Assembly: GCF_001189295.1 (NCBI RefSeq)
Contig: NZ_CP012159.1
Location: 5,906,525-5,970,524, forward strand
Reading direction: 5' to 3'
DNA from: Chondromyces crocatus
Lineage (GTDB): Bacteria > Myxococcota_A > Polyangia > Polyangiales > Polyangiaceae
Length of the DNA: 64,000 nucleotides
Shown: positions 17,423-25,570 of the stretch, piece by piece
Layout: every line of letters begins with the position of its first letter
Position numbering within the stretch: position 1 is the first letter of the stretch
The notes under the pieces: model-generated
The model's input: the letters and a program-made list of their open reading frames with translations, nothing else
What the model was told of the DNA's origin: nothing
Databases searched by the model: none
Made by a program: the position numbers and the translations under genes

Positions 17423-18685
17423 TCAAGGAAATGCAGCTCCAGGATCGACCGTGAATGCGAGGCCGAGCGTGGCGCGGAGCAAAGGGATGCCTGCGCGATC
17501 ACGGACGCCGCCCGGGGAGCGAAGGACGGGCTCGGGCAGGAGGAGCAGAGCGTCGGCGTCGAGCGTGGCGCTGATGCGCTCGCCGAGGGGGGCACGGAGG
17601 CCAGCACCGAGCTGGAAGGCGGCGGTCCACGCCTGGACGGTGCGGCTCGGGTAAGGCCCTCGGGTGTGGCCTTCGGCGCCCACGCGGTAGGCGCCGATGC
17701 CAGCGGCGAGCGTGGGACGCAAGGGGGCGTCGGCGATGAGGAAGTTGCGTGTGACGTCGAGGGTGACGAGCTGCTGGGTGATGTCGACGTCGCCGCTGGG
17801 GTTCGAGATCCGCGTGGGAAGCGTGGAGAGCCAGGTGAGGCCGAAGGCGTAGGGAGAAGCGGCGCGGGCGACGCGCAGGACGGGCGTGGCGGCGACACCG
17901 AAATTGCCGGGGCTGACGAGGACGCCGAAGGCGGCTTCGAGGCGGAAGGTGGAGAGGGGCGGGGAAGCCGCGGCTGGAGAGGGACGCGGCGGGGAAGAAG
18001 GGGTGACACGCGAGGGAGGTGGAGGTTGCGGGCGTGGGTCGGTGGCGCGGGGCTGCGGGGGGACGTTGTCGTCGGTCGAGGACGGGGTGTCCGGTGCAAG
18101 GGCGTCCGGCGCAGAGGAGGGAGGGTGAGGAGCTGAAGGGGGAGGGTCGTGGGGCGTTGCGAAGCTGAGGCGACGCGCGCGCAGGAGTTCCACGGCCCGA
18201 ATGGCGAGGCTCACGGCGCTGTCCGTCGCGGCGCTCCGCTCTGCAGGGACGCGGCGCACGGCGGGGAGCTTTCCGTCGATGAAGTGGACGTCGACGGAGA
18301 GGCCGGTGGGGGTGGGGACGACGTAGAGCGCAGCAAATGGAGGCAGAGACGCTTCGGGGCTGCGAGGGGGAGCGGTGTCGTGAGGTGGTGTCGGGCTCGG
18401 GTCGCGGAGCGGCTCGGCGGCTGAGGGCTGGGGGGGCGTGGCGGCGGTGTCGAGGGGAGGGGCGGCGTCGAAGAGATCGTCGGGGGCGGCGTCGCGGACC
18501 TCGAAGCCTGCGGCGTGCAGTTCGGCGCGGAGGCGGAGGAGGATCGCGTGCGTGGCCCAATCGGGTGCGGCGGGCTGGACGAGCAGCACGCGGGGCGGGA
18601 CGGCCCACGCGCCAGGAGACGTCAGCGTCGAGGCGGCGCCGAGCAGCAGCATCGCTGCGAGGCGCCGGAGGCGGGGACCCGTCAC
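17423..18685 (-). CDS. Secreted beta-barrel-like protein of the sigma/FecR operon
   Basis: A 420-residue protein with a signal peptide (AAMLLLGAASTLTSPGAWA). An N-terminal domain of about 130 residues (VLLVQPAAPDWATHAILLRL) is followed by a long Pro/Ser/Ala linker. The C-terminal domain of about 190 residues has alternating hydrophobic strands and aromatic ends (FRLEAAFGVLVSPGNFG, FQLGAGLRAPLGERISATLD), typical of an outer-membrane beta-barrel. The GTG start overlaps the FecR stop codon by four bases. Being coupled to a sigma factor and FecR-like gene suggests it is the surface product or signal transducer of that module. No specific family was recognised. Confidence 0.68.
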   Translation of the reverse strand: MTGPRLRRLAAMLLLGAASTLTSPGAWAVPPRVLLVQPAAPDWATHAILLRLRAELHAAGFEVRDAAPDDLFDAAPPLDTAATPPQPSAAEPLRDPSPTPPHDTAPPRSPEASLPPFAALYVVPTPTGLSVDVHFIDGKLPAVRRVPAERSAATDSAVSLAIRAVELLRARRLSFATPHDPPPSAPHPPSSAPDALAPDTPSSTDDNVPPQPRATDPRPQPPPPSRVTPSSPPRPSPAAASPPLSTFRLEAAFGVLVSPGNFGVAATPVLRVARAASPYAFGLTWLSTLPTRISNPSGDVDITQQLVTLDVTRNFLIADAPLRPTLAAGIGAYRVGAEGHTRGPYPSRTVQAWTAAFQLGAGLRAPLGERISATLDADALLLLPEPVLRSPGGVRDRAGIPLLRATLGLAFTVDPGAAFP

Positions 18686-20103
18686 GGGGAGTCGCTCTTC
18701 GGTCGCGGGTCGCGCTCGGGCTGTGGGGGGCGCTCAGGCTGTGGGTCACTTTTCGGGGGCGGCTCGTGGTCGGGTTGCGGGTCGCTCTCTGGGCGGTGGG
18801 CCGTGATGGCGCGTGCCGCGGCGGCGTGGGGGCCCTCGGGGTGGAGGCGGAGGTAGCGTTCGGCGATGGCGGCGGCGGCGGCAGGGCCTGCGCTGCGCTG
18901 GAGGGCGACCATCTTGCGGCCGAGCGCTTCGGTGGCGAAGGTGCCGCGTGGGGCCTCGGCGAGGTACTGATCGTAGAGCGTGATGGCTGCCGCGGTGGCG
19001 CGACCATCGTCGGCGATGCGGCCGAGGAGGAATGCGGCGGTCGCCGCCTGAGGGGTGCCAGGGAAGCGCTTGCGCTGCGTCGAGAGAGCGCGCTGGGCGA
19101 GGTCGCTGCGGCGGGCGTAGCGTGCCGCGTCGGCGAGCGTGCCCAGCTCGCCGAGGGACGCTTGCTGGAGCGTGGTGTCGATCCCTCGGGCCTCGGCGTC
19201 GGCGACGATGCCGGCGAAGTCGCCCGTCGCGAGGCGTGCGCTCCAGGAGGCCGGCGGGGCGCTCGCGGGAGGTGTGGAGGTCGACGGCGTCGTGGGGGTC
19301 GATGGCGTCGTGGGGGTCGATGGCGTCGTGGGGGTCGAGGCCGCCGTGGCGCTCGCGGGCGCGGGTGCGGTCTCGGCCGAGGTGGGCGCGCTCGTCGGTG
19401 CGGTGGCGTGCGCGACGCCGTCCGTCTCGATGTGCAGACGCCCCTCGGCGACGTGGGCGGTGAGGCGCTGACCGGCGACGAGCGAGACGCCTTCGGGCGT
19501 CATGGGGCCGTGAACGAGGACCGAGCCTTCGCGCATGTGCACGGTGAAGACCTGCCGCTCGGAGGACCAGGTGACCTGAAACGCCGTGCCGGTCACGGCG
19601 ACGACGAACGGGCCAGCTTCGATGGCCCAGGCAGCTCCCGGGCGCCTGGCGATCGCGACGTCGGCGTCGCCTCGCTCGAGGACGATCCGGGCGCCGCGCT
19701 GGTGAAGGTCGGCGATGCGCCCTCGTCCGCCCTCGCGCAGGGTGATGGCGCTGCCGTCGCTGAAGTGGACGGCGGCTGCACGATCGGGCGCGGAGGCGAT
19801 GTAGCCGCCTGCGGCGATCGCGCCGCCGTCGATCTGGACGACGCTGACGCGCGCCGGAGGCCAGGCGAACAGCACGGCGAGGGCGAGCGCAGAGGCCGCA
19901 AGTGCGGCGAGGGCGATGGCCCGGGCGCGCCTGGGAGACGCGGAAGTCGCGCGTCGGTCGAGGGCGGCGATGAGGGCCGCCTTGCCGGCGCGGTGGCGAT
20001 CGGGGGTGGTGTGGCCTGGCGTGGCGTCGCGGAGGAGCTTGCCGGTGCGGGCCAGCAAGGCCTCGCGGGGCGCCAGGGGGGCGGTGTCGATGTCCTGGTT
20101 CAT
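18682..20103 (-). CDS. FecR-domain protein with TPR-like C-terminus
   Basis: A 473-residue single-pass membrane protein. The cytoplasmic part (1-60) could bind the sigma factor, and a membrane helix spans about 62-82. A FecR domain follows at about 95-230 (ADRAAAVHFSDGSAITLREGG, GTAFQVTW, MREGSVLVHGP). Next comes a Thr/Pro linker encoded by an 18-bp tandem repeat, and then helical tetratricopeptide-like repeats (ARYARRSDLAQRAL, TAAITLYDQYLAEAP). FecR proteins usually control a partner ECF sigma factor. Here the sigma gene lies directly upstream with an ATGA overlap. The classical TonB receptor is absent, which differs from iron-citrate systems. Confidence 0.82.
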   Translation of the reverse strand: MNQDIDTAPLAPREALLARTGKLLRDATPGHTTPDRHRAGKAALIAALDRRATSASPRRARAIALAALAASALALAVLFAWPPARVSVVQIDGGAIAAGGYIASAPDRAAAVHFSDGSAITLREGGRGRIADLHQRGARIVLERGDADVAIARRPGAAWAIEAGPFVVAVTGTAFQVTWSSERQVFTVHMREGSVLVHGPMTPEGVSLVAGQRLTAHVAEGRLHIETDGVAHATAPTSAPTSAETAPAPASATAASTPTTPSTPTTPSTPTTPSTSTPPASAPPASWSARLATGDFAGIVADAEARGIDTTLQQASLGELGTLADAARYARRSDLAQRALSTQRKRFPGTPQAATAAFLLGRIADDGRATAAAITLYDQYLAEAPRGTFATEALGRKMVALQRSAGPAAAAAIAERYLRLHPEGPHAAAARAITAHRPESDPQPDHEPPPKSDPQPERPPQPERDPRPKSDSP

Positions 20104-20783
20104 TCCACTCCCTCCTCGTCGGTGCGGGGGCGCGGGCCGAGGTACGCGGAAAGGACGGGATCGCGTTCGACGCGGGCGAAGACGCGCGCCGTCGCGCGGG
20201 CGAGCTTCCGTTTGGCGGTGGCGAGCGAGACGTCGAGGCCGGCGGCGACCTCGGTGAGCTCCAGGCCCTCGACGTGCCGGAGGACGAAGGCGAGCCGCTC
20301 GTCGGCGCCCATGCCGTCGAGGATGGCGTAGAGGCGCGTGACGGCTTCGCGGGCGTCCTCGTCGAGGGTGGTGCTCTCTTCGGGGACGGCGCCGGTGTCG
20401 GTGAGCCGGAGCCAGCGGCGGACGCGGCGCTTGCGAATCTCGGTGCCGGCGACGCGGACGGTGATGCCGATGAGGAAGCTGCGGACGCGCGCCGGATCGC
20501 GGAGGGTGGGGATCTGGCGGAAGAAGCGGAGGAAGACCTCCTGCACCTGGTCCTCGACGTCGACGGAGGGGCCGAGGGAGCGGCGGAGCAGGCCGCGCAC
20601 GAGGGGGGAGAAACGGTCCCAGGCGACGCTCGCGGCCGCCGGGTGCCCCTCCGCCGCGGCGCGAGCGAGGGCGGCGTCGTCGGTCTGGGCGAGGGGGAGG
20701 TGGTGCACCGAGGCGAGCCGGAGGCCAGGTGGAGCCAGGCCCGAGGGGGGAGGAAAGGCAGAGGTGGGAGGGACGGTGGCCAC
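20100..20783 (-). CDS. ECF-type RNA polymerase sigma factor
   Basis: A 227-residue sigma70-family factor with regions 2 and 4 only. Region 2 (about 65-125) has VDVEDQVQEVFLRFFRQI, and region 4 (about 155-205) has the helix-turn-helix LTEVAAGLDVSLATAKRKL. It should direct RNA polymerase to a specific promoter set, presumably including its own operon. The N-terminal 40 residues are Pro/Ser-rich and variable. Start is GTG 20783. It heads an operon with the FecR-TPR protein and two secreted products, giving an anti-sigma/sigma pair with envelope output. Confidence 0.88.
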   Translation of the reverse strand: MATVPPTSAFPPPSGLAPPGLRLASVHHLPLAQTDDAALARAAAEGHPAAASVAWDRFSPLVRGLLRRSLGPSVDVEDQVQEVFLRFFRQIPTLRDPARVRSFLIGITVRVAGTEIRKRRVRRWLRLTDTGAVPEESTTLDEDAREAVTRLYAILDGMGADERLAFVLRHVEGLELTEVAAGLDVSLATAKRKLARATARVFARVERDPVLSAYLGPRPRTDEEGVE

Positions 20784-20902
20784 GCGAGGCAGTAGTCGCC
20801 CGGGCGAGGGCGTGACGGCTCAGGAAAATCGTACAGGGGTAGAAACGGGCGCGAATCGGCCAATGCGGCGTGGCTCGGCGAGCGTGGCATCGCCTGGACG
20901 TC

Positions 20903-21541
20903 TCAGCGCTGCTGCATCGCCCGGACGAAGTCCACGCCAGCCGTGACGGCCATCACGAGGAGCAAGAGGCCCATGCCGCGGATGAGCCAGGCGAGGGCGC
21001 GGCGAGGGAAGCGCGCCTCGTAGCGGCGGAGCAAGGCGACGAGGAGGACCTCCCAGGCTGCGACCCCCGCGGCGGCGGCAAGGCCGAACGGGATCGCCTC
21101 CAGCTCGGTGAAGGGGACGATCTGGCGGGAGTAGAGGTACGCGACGGCCGTGCTCCAGGTGGCCAGCAGGGTGGGGTTCAGGATGGAGACGCTGAAGCCC
21201 AGCACGAAGCCCCGGAGGTGCTTCTCCTCGCCGGGCTGCGCGGTCTCGGACGGGGTCCACCGCATGAAGTACAGCCCGAGGACGCCCAGCACGACGGCGC
21301 TGAGGCCGTGCGAGAGCGAGAGCACGAGCGGGTTGTCGGCGAGGAACCGGGAGAACCCCCAGAACGCTGCCGTGGCATAGAAGGCCTCGGCGACGGCGGC
21401 GCCGAGGCCGATGCGCACGGCGAGGCCGTACTGCTTCTGGACGCACGCGCTGAGCACCATCGCCGCGACGGGGCCCGTCAGCGGGATGGATCCGATGAAG
21501 CCGAAGGCGAAGGCGACGAGCGTGATGGTGAGAATGTTCAA
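20903..21541 (-). CDS. LysE/RhtB-family exporter
   Basis: A 212-residue inner-membrane protein with about six hydrophobic segments that exports amino acids or related small molecules. The N-terminal GFIGSIPLTGPVAAMVLSAC resembles the conserved Gly/Pro-rich first helix of LysE transporters, and GFSVSILNPTLLATWSTA corresponds to the central conserved Asn-Pro segment. The start is probably TTG 21541, as no ATG precedes the first conserved helix. It lies upstream of the sigma gene on the same strand with a 119-base gap and may be separately transcribed. The substrate is unknown. Confidence 0.82.
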   Translation of the reverse strand: MNILTITLVAFAFGFIGSIPLTGPVAAMVLSACVQKQYGLAVRIGLGAAVAEAFYATAAFWGFSRFLADNPLVLSLSHGLSAVVLGVLGLYFMRWTPSETAQPGEEKHLRGFVLGFSVSILNPTLLATWSTAVAYLYSRQIVPFTELEAIPFGLAAAAGVAAWEVLLVALLRRYEARFPRRALAWLIRGMGLLLLVMAVTAGVDFVRAMQQR

Positions 21542-21799
21542 GTACAGCCTGGTGCGGTGGAGAGGCGCCGCCTGGCCAGAAACTCCGAACGCCTCCCGAG
21601 CGTCAAGCGTGAACCGTCCCCATCGGGTCCGGTGCTCGGGGTCACCGTTTCACCGGGTCGAAGGCCTGGAGAGTCGCGGGGTTGGACGACGGAGCGGTGA
21701 TGTGGAGGTCGTGCTCGGTGGGTTGAGCCTGGGCGGGGCAAGCGGGTAGCGTAGAGCCCGTTCATCGCGAGGTGCGAGGCGCGCGCCCGGAGAGGGAGG

Positions 21800-24700
21800 A
21801 TGATGTCGGTCACGCTCCATCAGATGCCGGAGCCGGGGAAAAGGCGTGACGTCTTGCCCCCGCTACGCTGGCTCCACCTGTCGGATCTGTGTCTCGGCGA
21901 GGGCGGGAGACATCGCAGGCCCCAGGCCCTGGAGGGGCTCCTTCGCGCCTTCGGCGAGGGGGGAGCGCTCTCGGGCAGGCGCCCGGATCTCGTCTTCTGC
22001 ACGGGCGACGTTGCGCTGTCGGGGAAGCCCGAGCAGTACCGGATGGCGTGGTGGTTCTTCGAAGATCTGGCGCGCGCGACCGGGGTCCCGATCGAACGCA
22101 TCTTCGTGGTGCCAGGGAACCACGACGTGGACCGGGCGCGCGTCAGCCCGAGGTTCTCGCTGTCACTGGACGATCGGGCGGCGGCCGAGGCGTTCTTCGG
22201 GCCCGAGGGGATCGAGGATCGGGCCATCGCCTTCCGTCGCTTCGATGCCTTCTCGGCGCTGCAGCGGGACGGGTTCGGGCTCCAGCTCTCGGCGGAGCGG
22301 CCGTTCCTGCTCGCGCGCTGTACGGTGGCCGGGCGGCGCGTGGGGGTCCTGGGGCTGAACTCCGCGTGGCTCGCACACGAGGACGGGGCGAGGGGGCGTT
22401 TGCTGGTGGGGGAAGGGGTGGTCCGGAAGGGCCTCGCCGCGCTGAAGGAGGAGCTGCACGGGGAGCGGCCCGAGGTGCGGGTGGCGCTGCTGCATCATCC
22501 GCTGGGTTGGCTGCGGGACTTCGAGCAGGCGGCGATCCGCGAGCTGCTGATGGAGGGGGTGGACTTCGTGCTCCACGGGCGGCCGAGCGGGGAGCGCGCG
22601 GTGCTCGCGGAGGGGAGCGCGGGGGCGGCAATCCTCGCGGCAGGGGGCGCGCTGGATGGGGCGGTCGACGAGGGGGGAGCCCTGCTCGTGGAGGTGGGGG
22701 AGTCGGGAACGCTGGTGACGCCGGTCGCGCTGACGTCCGAGCCCGAGGCGCGGCGCGGTGGCGTGGTGGTGTCGATGGGGACGCCGGTGCCGCTGCCGTG
22801 GCGTGGGCGAGCGCGGGGAGCGGGCGGCGGGAGCGCAGCGCCAGGCGATGTCGGGACGTACCTGCGCCGGCTCGAGAACGAGACGCGGTGGGCGACGCTG
22901 CTGGGCTTGAGCAGCGGTGCGAACGCGTTGCGGATCCCGCTGGAGCAGGTCTTCGTGCCGCTGCGGGCGCAGGAGCTGGGCGCCGAGGCAAGGAGCGCCA
23001 GCGAGCCGGAGGGGCCGGCCGCGCGCGGCGCCGGGGAGCTGCCCGCGCGCGCGGGCGTGATGGAGCTGTGGGGGAAGGCGACGTTCCTCGCGCTGATCGG
23101 AGGGCCCGGGAGCGGGAAGACGACGCTGCTGCGCCGGCTGGCCTACCTGGGCGCGAGGGCGTTCGCGGGGGATGCGGCGGCGCGTGCGTTGCTGCTGCTC
23201 GAGGCGAGCGGGGAGAAGTCGCTCCCCTTGCTGGTCCCCTTGCCGCAGATCGCTGGGGGGCTGCGCGCCGGTGGTGGCGCAGGCGGTCTGGTCGCCGCGA
23301 TCGCGGACTGGGCGGCGCGTGAAGGTGGGTTGTCGGAGGCATGGCTCCATGAGGCGCTCCTGGCGCGGCAGGTGACCCTCCTGCTCGATGGCCTCGACGA
23401 GATCCCCGACCTCGCGCACCGGCAGCAGGTGGTCGAGGCCCTGGTCGCGCTGGCCCGAGAGCTCGCGGCGGTGGAAGGCCCCGGGACGATGGTGGTGACC
23501 ACGCGGCCCGCTGGATACGGGGGAGGAGCGCGGCTCGTGTCGCCGTTCGTGGAGGCGCAGCTCCTCGACCTCGAGCCCGTGGAGGTGGACCACTTCATCA
23601 CCCAGTGGGTTCGCGCGGCGGAGCAGATCCCCTCGGAGGTGCGGCTGGAGCAGCACCCGCACGCGGCGCGTCAGGTGGCGTCGCTGCGCGCGGCGATCCA
23701 GGCGAGCGAGGCGCTGGTTGCGCTCGCGGGGCAGCCGCTCCTGCTCACCGAGATGGCGTTCGTGTACCACCGGCGGGGGCACATCCCGGAGCAGCGGGCG
23801 CTGCTCTACGAGGCGGCGCTGGAGGTGCTGCTCCGTCCATTCGAGGGACACGCTCACTTCCGGCGCGCGGTGGTGCATGGCGGGCTGTCGGCGGTGGCGT
23901 GGCACCTGATGGCGCTGAGCGCGCCCGAGGATCTGCGGGAGGCAGAGCAGCTCGACGTGCTCGCCGAGGTGGTCGCGCGGCGGCTCTCCGGGCGAGAGCT
24001 GAGCGAGCCTGAGCACGCCGATTCAGGGAGCGCCGAGGGCGGCCTGGCCGAGCGAACGTCGGAGGAGCGAACGTCGGAGGAGCGGGCGTCGGAGGCGCGA
24101 TCCGAGATCGACGAGGCGCTGCGCGAGGAGGCGACCGCGCTGCTCGAGGCGCAGGCGCGCGAGGCTGGGATCGTGCGGATCAGCGCGGACCAGCGTTGCC
24201 GCTTCGCGCACCGGACGCTCCAGGAGTACCTCGCGGCGGTGCAGCTCACGGACCTGACGGAGGCCGAGCTGCAGCAGGTGGTCGCGGCGCGGGTGGACGA
24301 GCCGAGCTTCCGCGAGACGTTGCGGCTCGGGGTGGGGATCCTGGCGGCGCACCGTCCGAGGGCGCTGTCCCGGCTGCTCTCGTCGCTCTCCGGGTCGCCG
24401 GAGCGTCCGCTGTTGCAGCGCGCGCGCGGGGCGGCGGGGGCCGTGTCGTTGCTCGCGGACGTGGCGATGTTCGATCTGGAGCCGTTCCTGCTCGCGCCGA
24501 TCCGCGAGGAGCGGGACGCGATGCTGGGGGTGCTGGCAGACCCAGGCGCGCCGGAGCTGCTCCGGGTGGGGGTCGGCGAGGCGCTGGGTCGGGTGGGGGA
24601 TCCGCGCTTGACCACCGATCTCCGGTGGGTGGAGGTGCCGGAGGGCGCCTTCTTCCGGGGCGCGCCGGCGCGCGACGAGGAAGCGATGGAGGACGAGCGA

Positions 24701-25495
24701 CCAGGGCACGAGGTGCCGTGGCTGCATGCGTTCCAGATCCAGCGCTGGCCGGTGACGATCGAGGAGTACACGCGCTTCGTCGAGGACCGAGGGTACGAGG
24801 CGCGATCGTTCTGGTCCGAGCCAGGGTGGGCGTTCCGGCTTCGCGGGCACGTGACGGCGCCGGAGGGGTGGGCGGTGCAGCGGCGAGGGCCCTGGAACGC
24901 GCCTGTGACCGGGCTGTCGTACTGGGAGGCCGAGGCGTACTGTCGCTGGCTCGAGCGGCGTCGGAAGTCGGCGTTGCCCCCAGGCTGGCAGATTCGGCTC
25001 CCCACCGAGTCGGAGTGGGAGAAGGCGGCGCGCGGCGGGCTCGTGCTCGGAGAAGGCGAGGCGAACCCTGCGCCGGAGCGGCAATATCCGTGGACGGGGC
25101 CATGGGACACGTACCAGGCCAACACGGGATTTCGTTTCCAGCGGGTCACACCCGTCGGTTGCTTCCCGGGGGGGAGCGGGCCGTATGGCGCCTGGGATCA
25201 GGCGGGGAATGTGTGGGAGTGGTGCATGGACTGGTACGATCCCGGCGCCTGGGCGGCGTATGAGCGTGCGGGTGAGTCGGGGCGGCTGGTGGCGCTCGAC
25301 GAGAGCGCGGTGCCAGAGATGCCGATCCTCGACGAGCAAGGCAGGACGGCCCACGCGCGCTGCCGTGTGCTGCGCGGCGGAGGCTGGGGCATCGGCGCGC
25401 TGATCGCGCGGGTCTCGTACCGCGGCCGCGGTGAGCCGTGGCGACGCGATGGGGTGATCGGGCTGCGTTGCGCCGCCGGGCCACCCGTTTCCTGA
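21800..25495 (+). CDS. Metallophosphoesterase-NACHT ATPase-FGE-like fusion
   Basis: A 1231-residue STAND-type protein. Residues 20-300 have the calcineurin-like phosphoesterase fold: GD in CTGDVALSG, GNHD at 106-109, HHP at 232-234. However, the first motif is D29-L-C31 instead of D-x-H, and the last is HGRPS (259-263) instead of GHxH. Residues 425-600 form a NACHT NTPase with Walker A GGPGSGKTT (434-442) and Walker B LLLDGLDEI (D530). A helical region with FAHRTLQEYLAA follows. From 943 to the end it is SUMF1/FGE-like (RLPTESEWEKAARGG, GNVWEWCMDWY, RVLRGGGWG), without the C-terminal active-site Cys pair of true formylglycine enzymes. A sensor or immune role is inferred. ATG 21803 is an equally good start. 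Confidence 0.9.
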   Translation: MMSVTLHQMPEPGKRRDVLPPLRWLHLSDLCLGEGGRHRRPQALEGLLRAFGEGGALSGRRPDLVFCTGDVALSGKPEQYRMAWWFFEDLARATGVPIERIFVVPGNHDVDRARVSPRFSLSLDDRAAAEAFFGPEGIEDRAIAFRRFDAFSALQRDGFGLQLSAERPFLLARCTVAGRRVGVLGLNSAWLAHEDGARGRLLVGEGVVRKGLAALKEELHGERPEVRVALLHHPLGWLRDFEQAAIRELLMEGVDFVLHGRPSGERAVLAEGSAGAAILAAGGALDGAVDEGGALLVEVGESGTLVTPVALTSEPEARRGGVVVSMGTPVPLPWRGRARGAGGGSAAPGDVGTYLRRLENETRWATLLGLSSGANALRIPLEQVFVPLRAQELGAEARSASEPEGPAARGAGELPARAGVMELWGKATFLALIGGPGSGKTTLLRRLAYLGARAFAGDAAARALLLLEASGEKSLPLLVPLPQIAGGLRAGGGAGGLVAAIADWAAREGGLSEAWLHEALLARQVTLLLDGLDEIPDLAHRQQVVEALVALARELAAVEGPGTMVVTTRPAGYGGGARLVSPFVEAQLLDLEPVEVDHFITQWVRAAEQIPSEVRLEQHPHAARQVASLRAAIQASEALVALAGQPLLLTEMAFVYHRRGHIPEQRALLYEAALEVLLRPFEGHAHFRRAVVHGGLSAVAWHLMALSAPEDLREAEQLDVLAEVVARRLSGRELSEPEHADSGSAEGGLAERTSEERTSEERASEARSEIDEALREEATALLEAQAREAGIVRISADQRCRFAHRTLQEYLAAVQLTDLTEAELQQVVAARVDEPSFRETLRLGVGILAAHRPRALSRLLSSLSGSPERPLLQRARGAAGAVSLLADVAMFDLEPFLLAPIREERDAMLGVLADPGAPELLRVGVGEALGRVGDPRLTTDLRWVEVPEGAFFRGAPARDEEAMEDERPGHEVPWLHAFQIQRWPVTIEEYTRFVEDRGYEARSFWSEPGWAFRLRGHVTAPEGWAVQRRGPWNAPVTGLSYWEAEAYCRWLERRRKSALPPGWQIRLPTESEWEKAARGGLVLGEGEANPAPERQYPWTGPWDTYQANTGFRFQRVTPVGCFPGGSGPYGAWDQAGNVWEWCMDWYDPGAWAAYERAGESGRLVALDESAVPEMPILDEQGRTAHARCRVLRGGGWGIGALIARVSYRGRGEPWRRDGVIGLRCAAGPPVS

Positions 25496-25570
25496 CGCTG
25501 GCGGCTTTCCTGGGATCGCTGGGGAATCCCCTGGCTTGACCTTGTCGCCGGCTCCGCAGAAGCTCGGCGC

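Noticed and set aside
24626-25495. Diversity-generating retroelement target in the FGE-like domain
   Set aside because: The fold would fit, but no reverse transcriptase or template repeat is present in the window.
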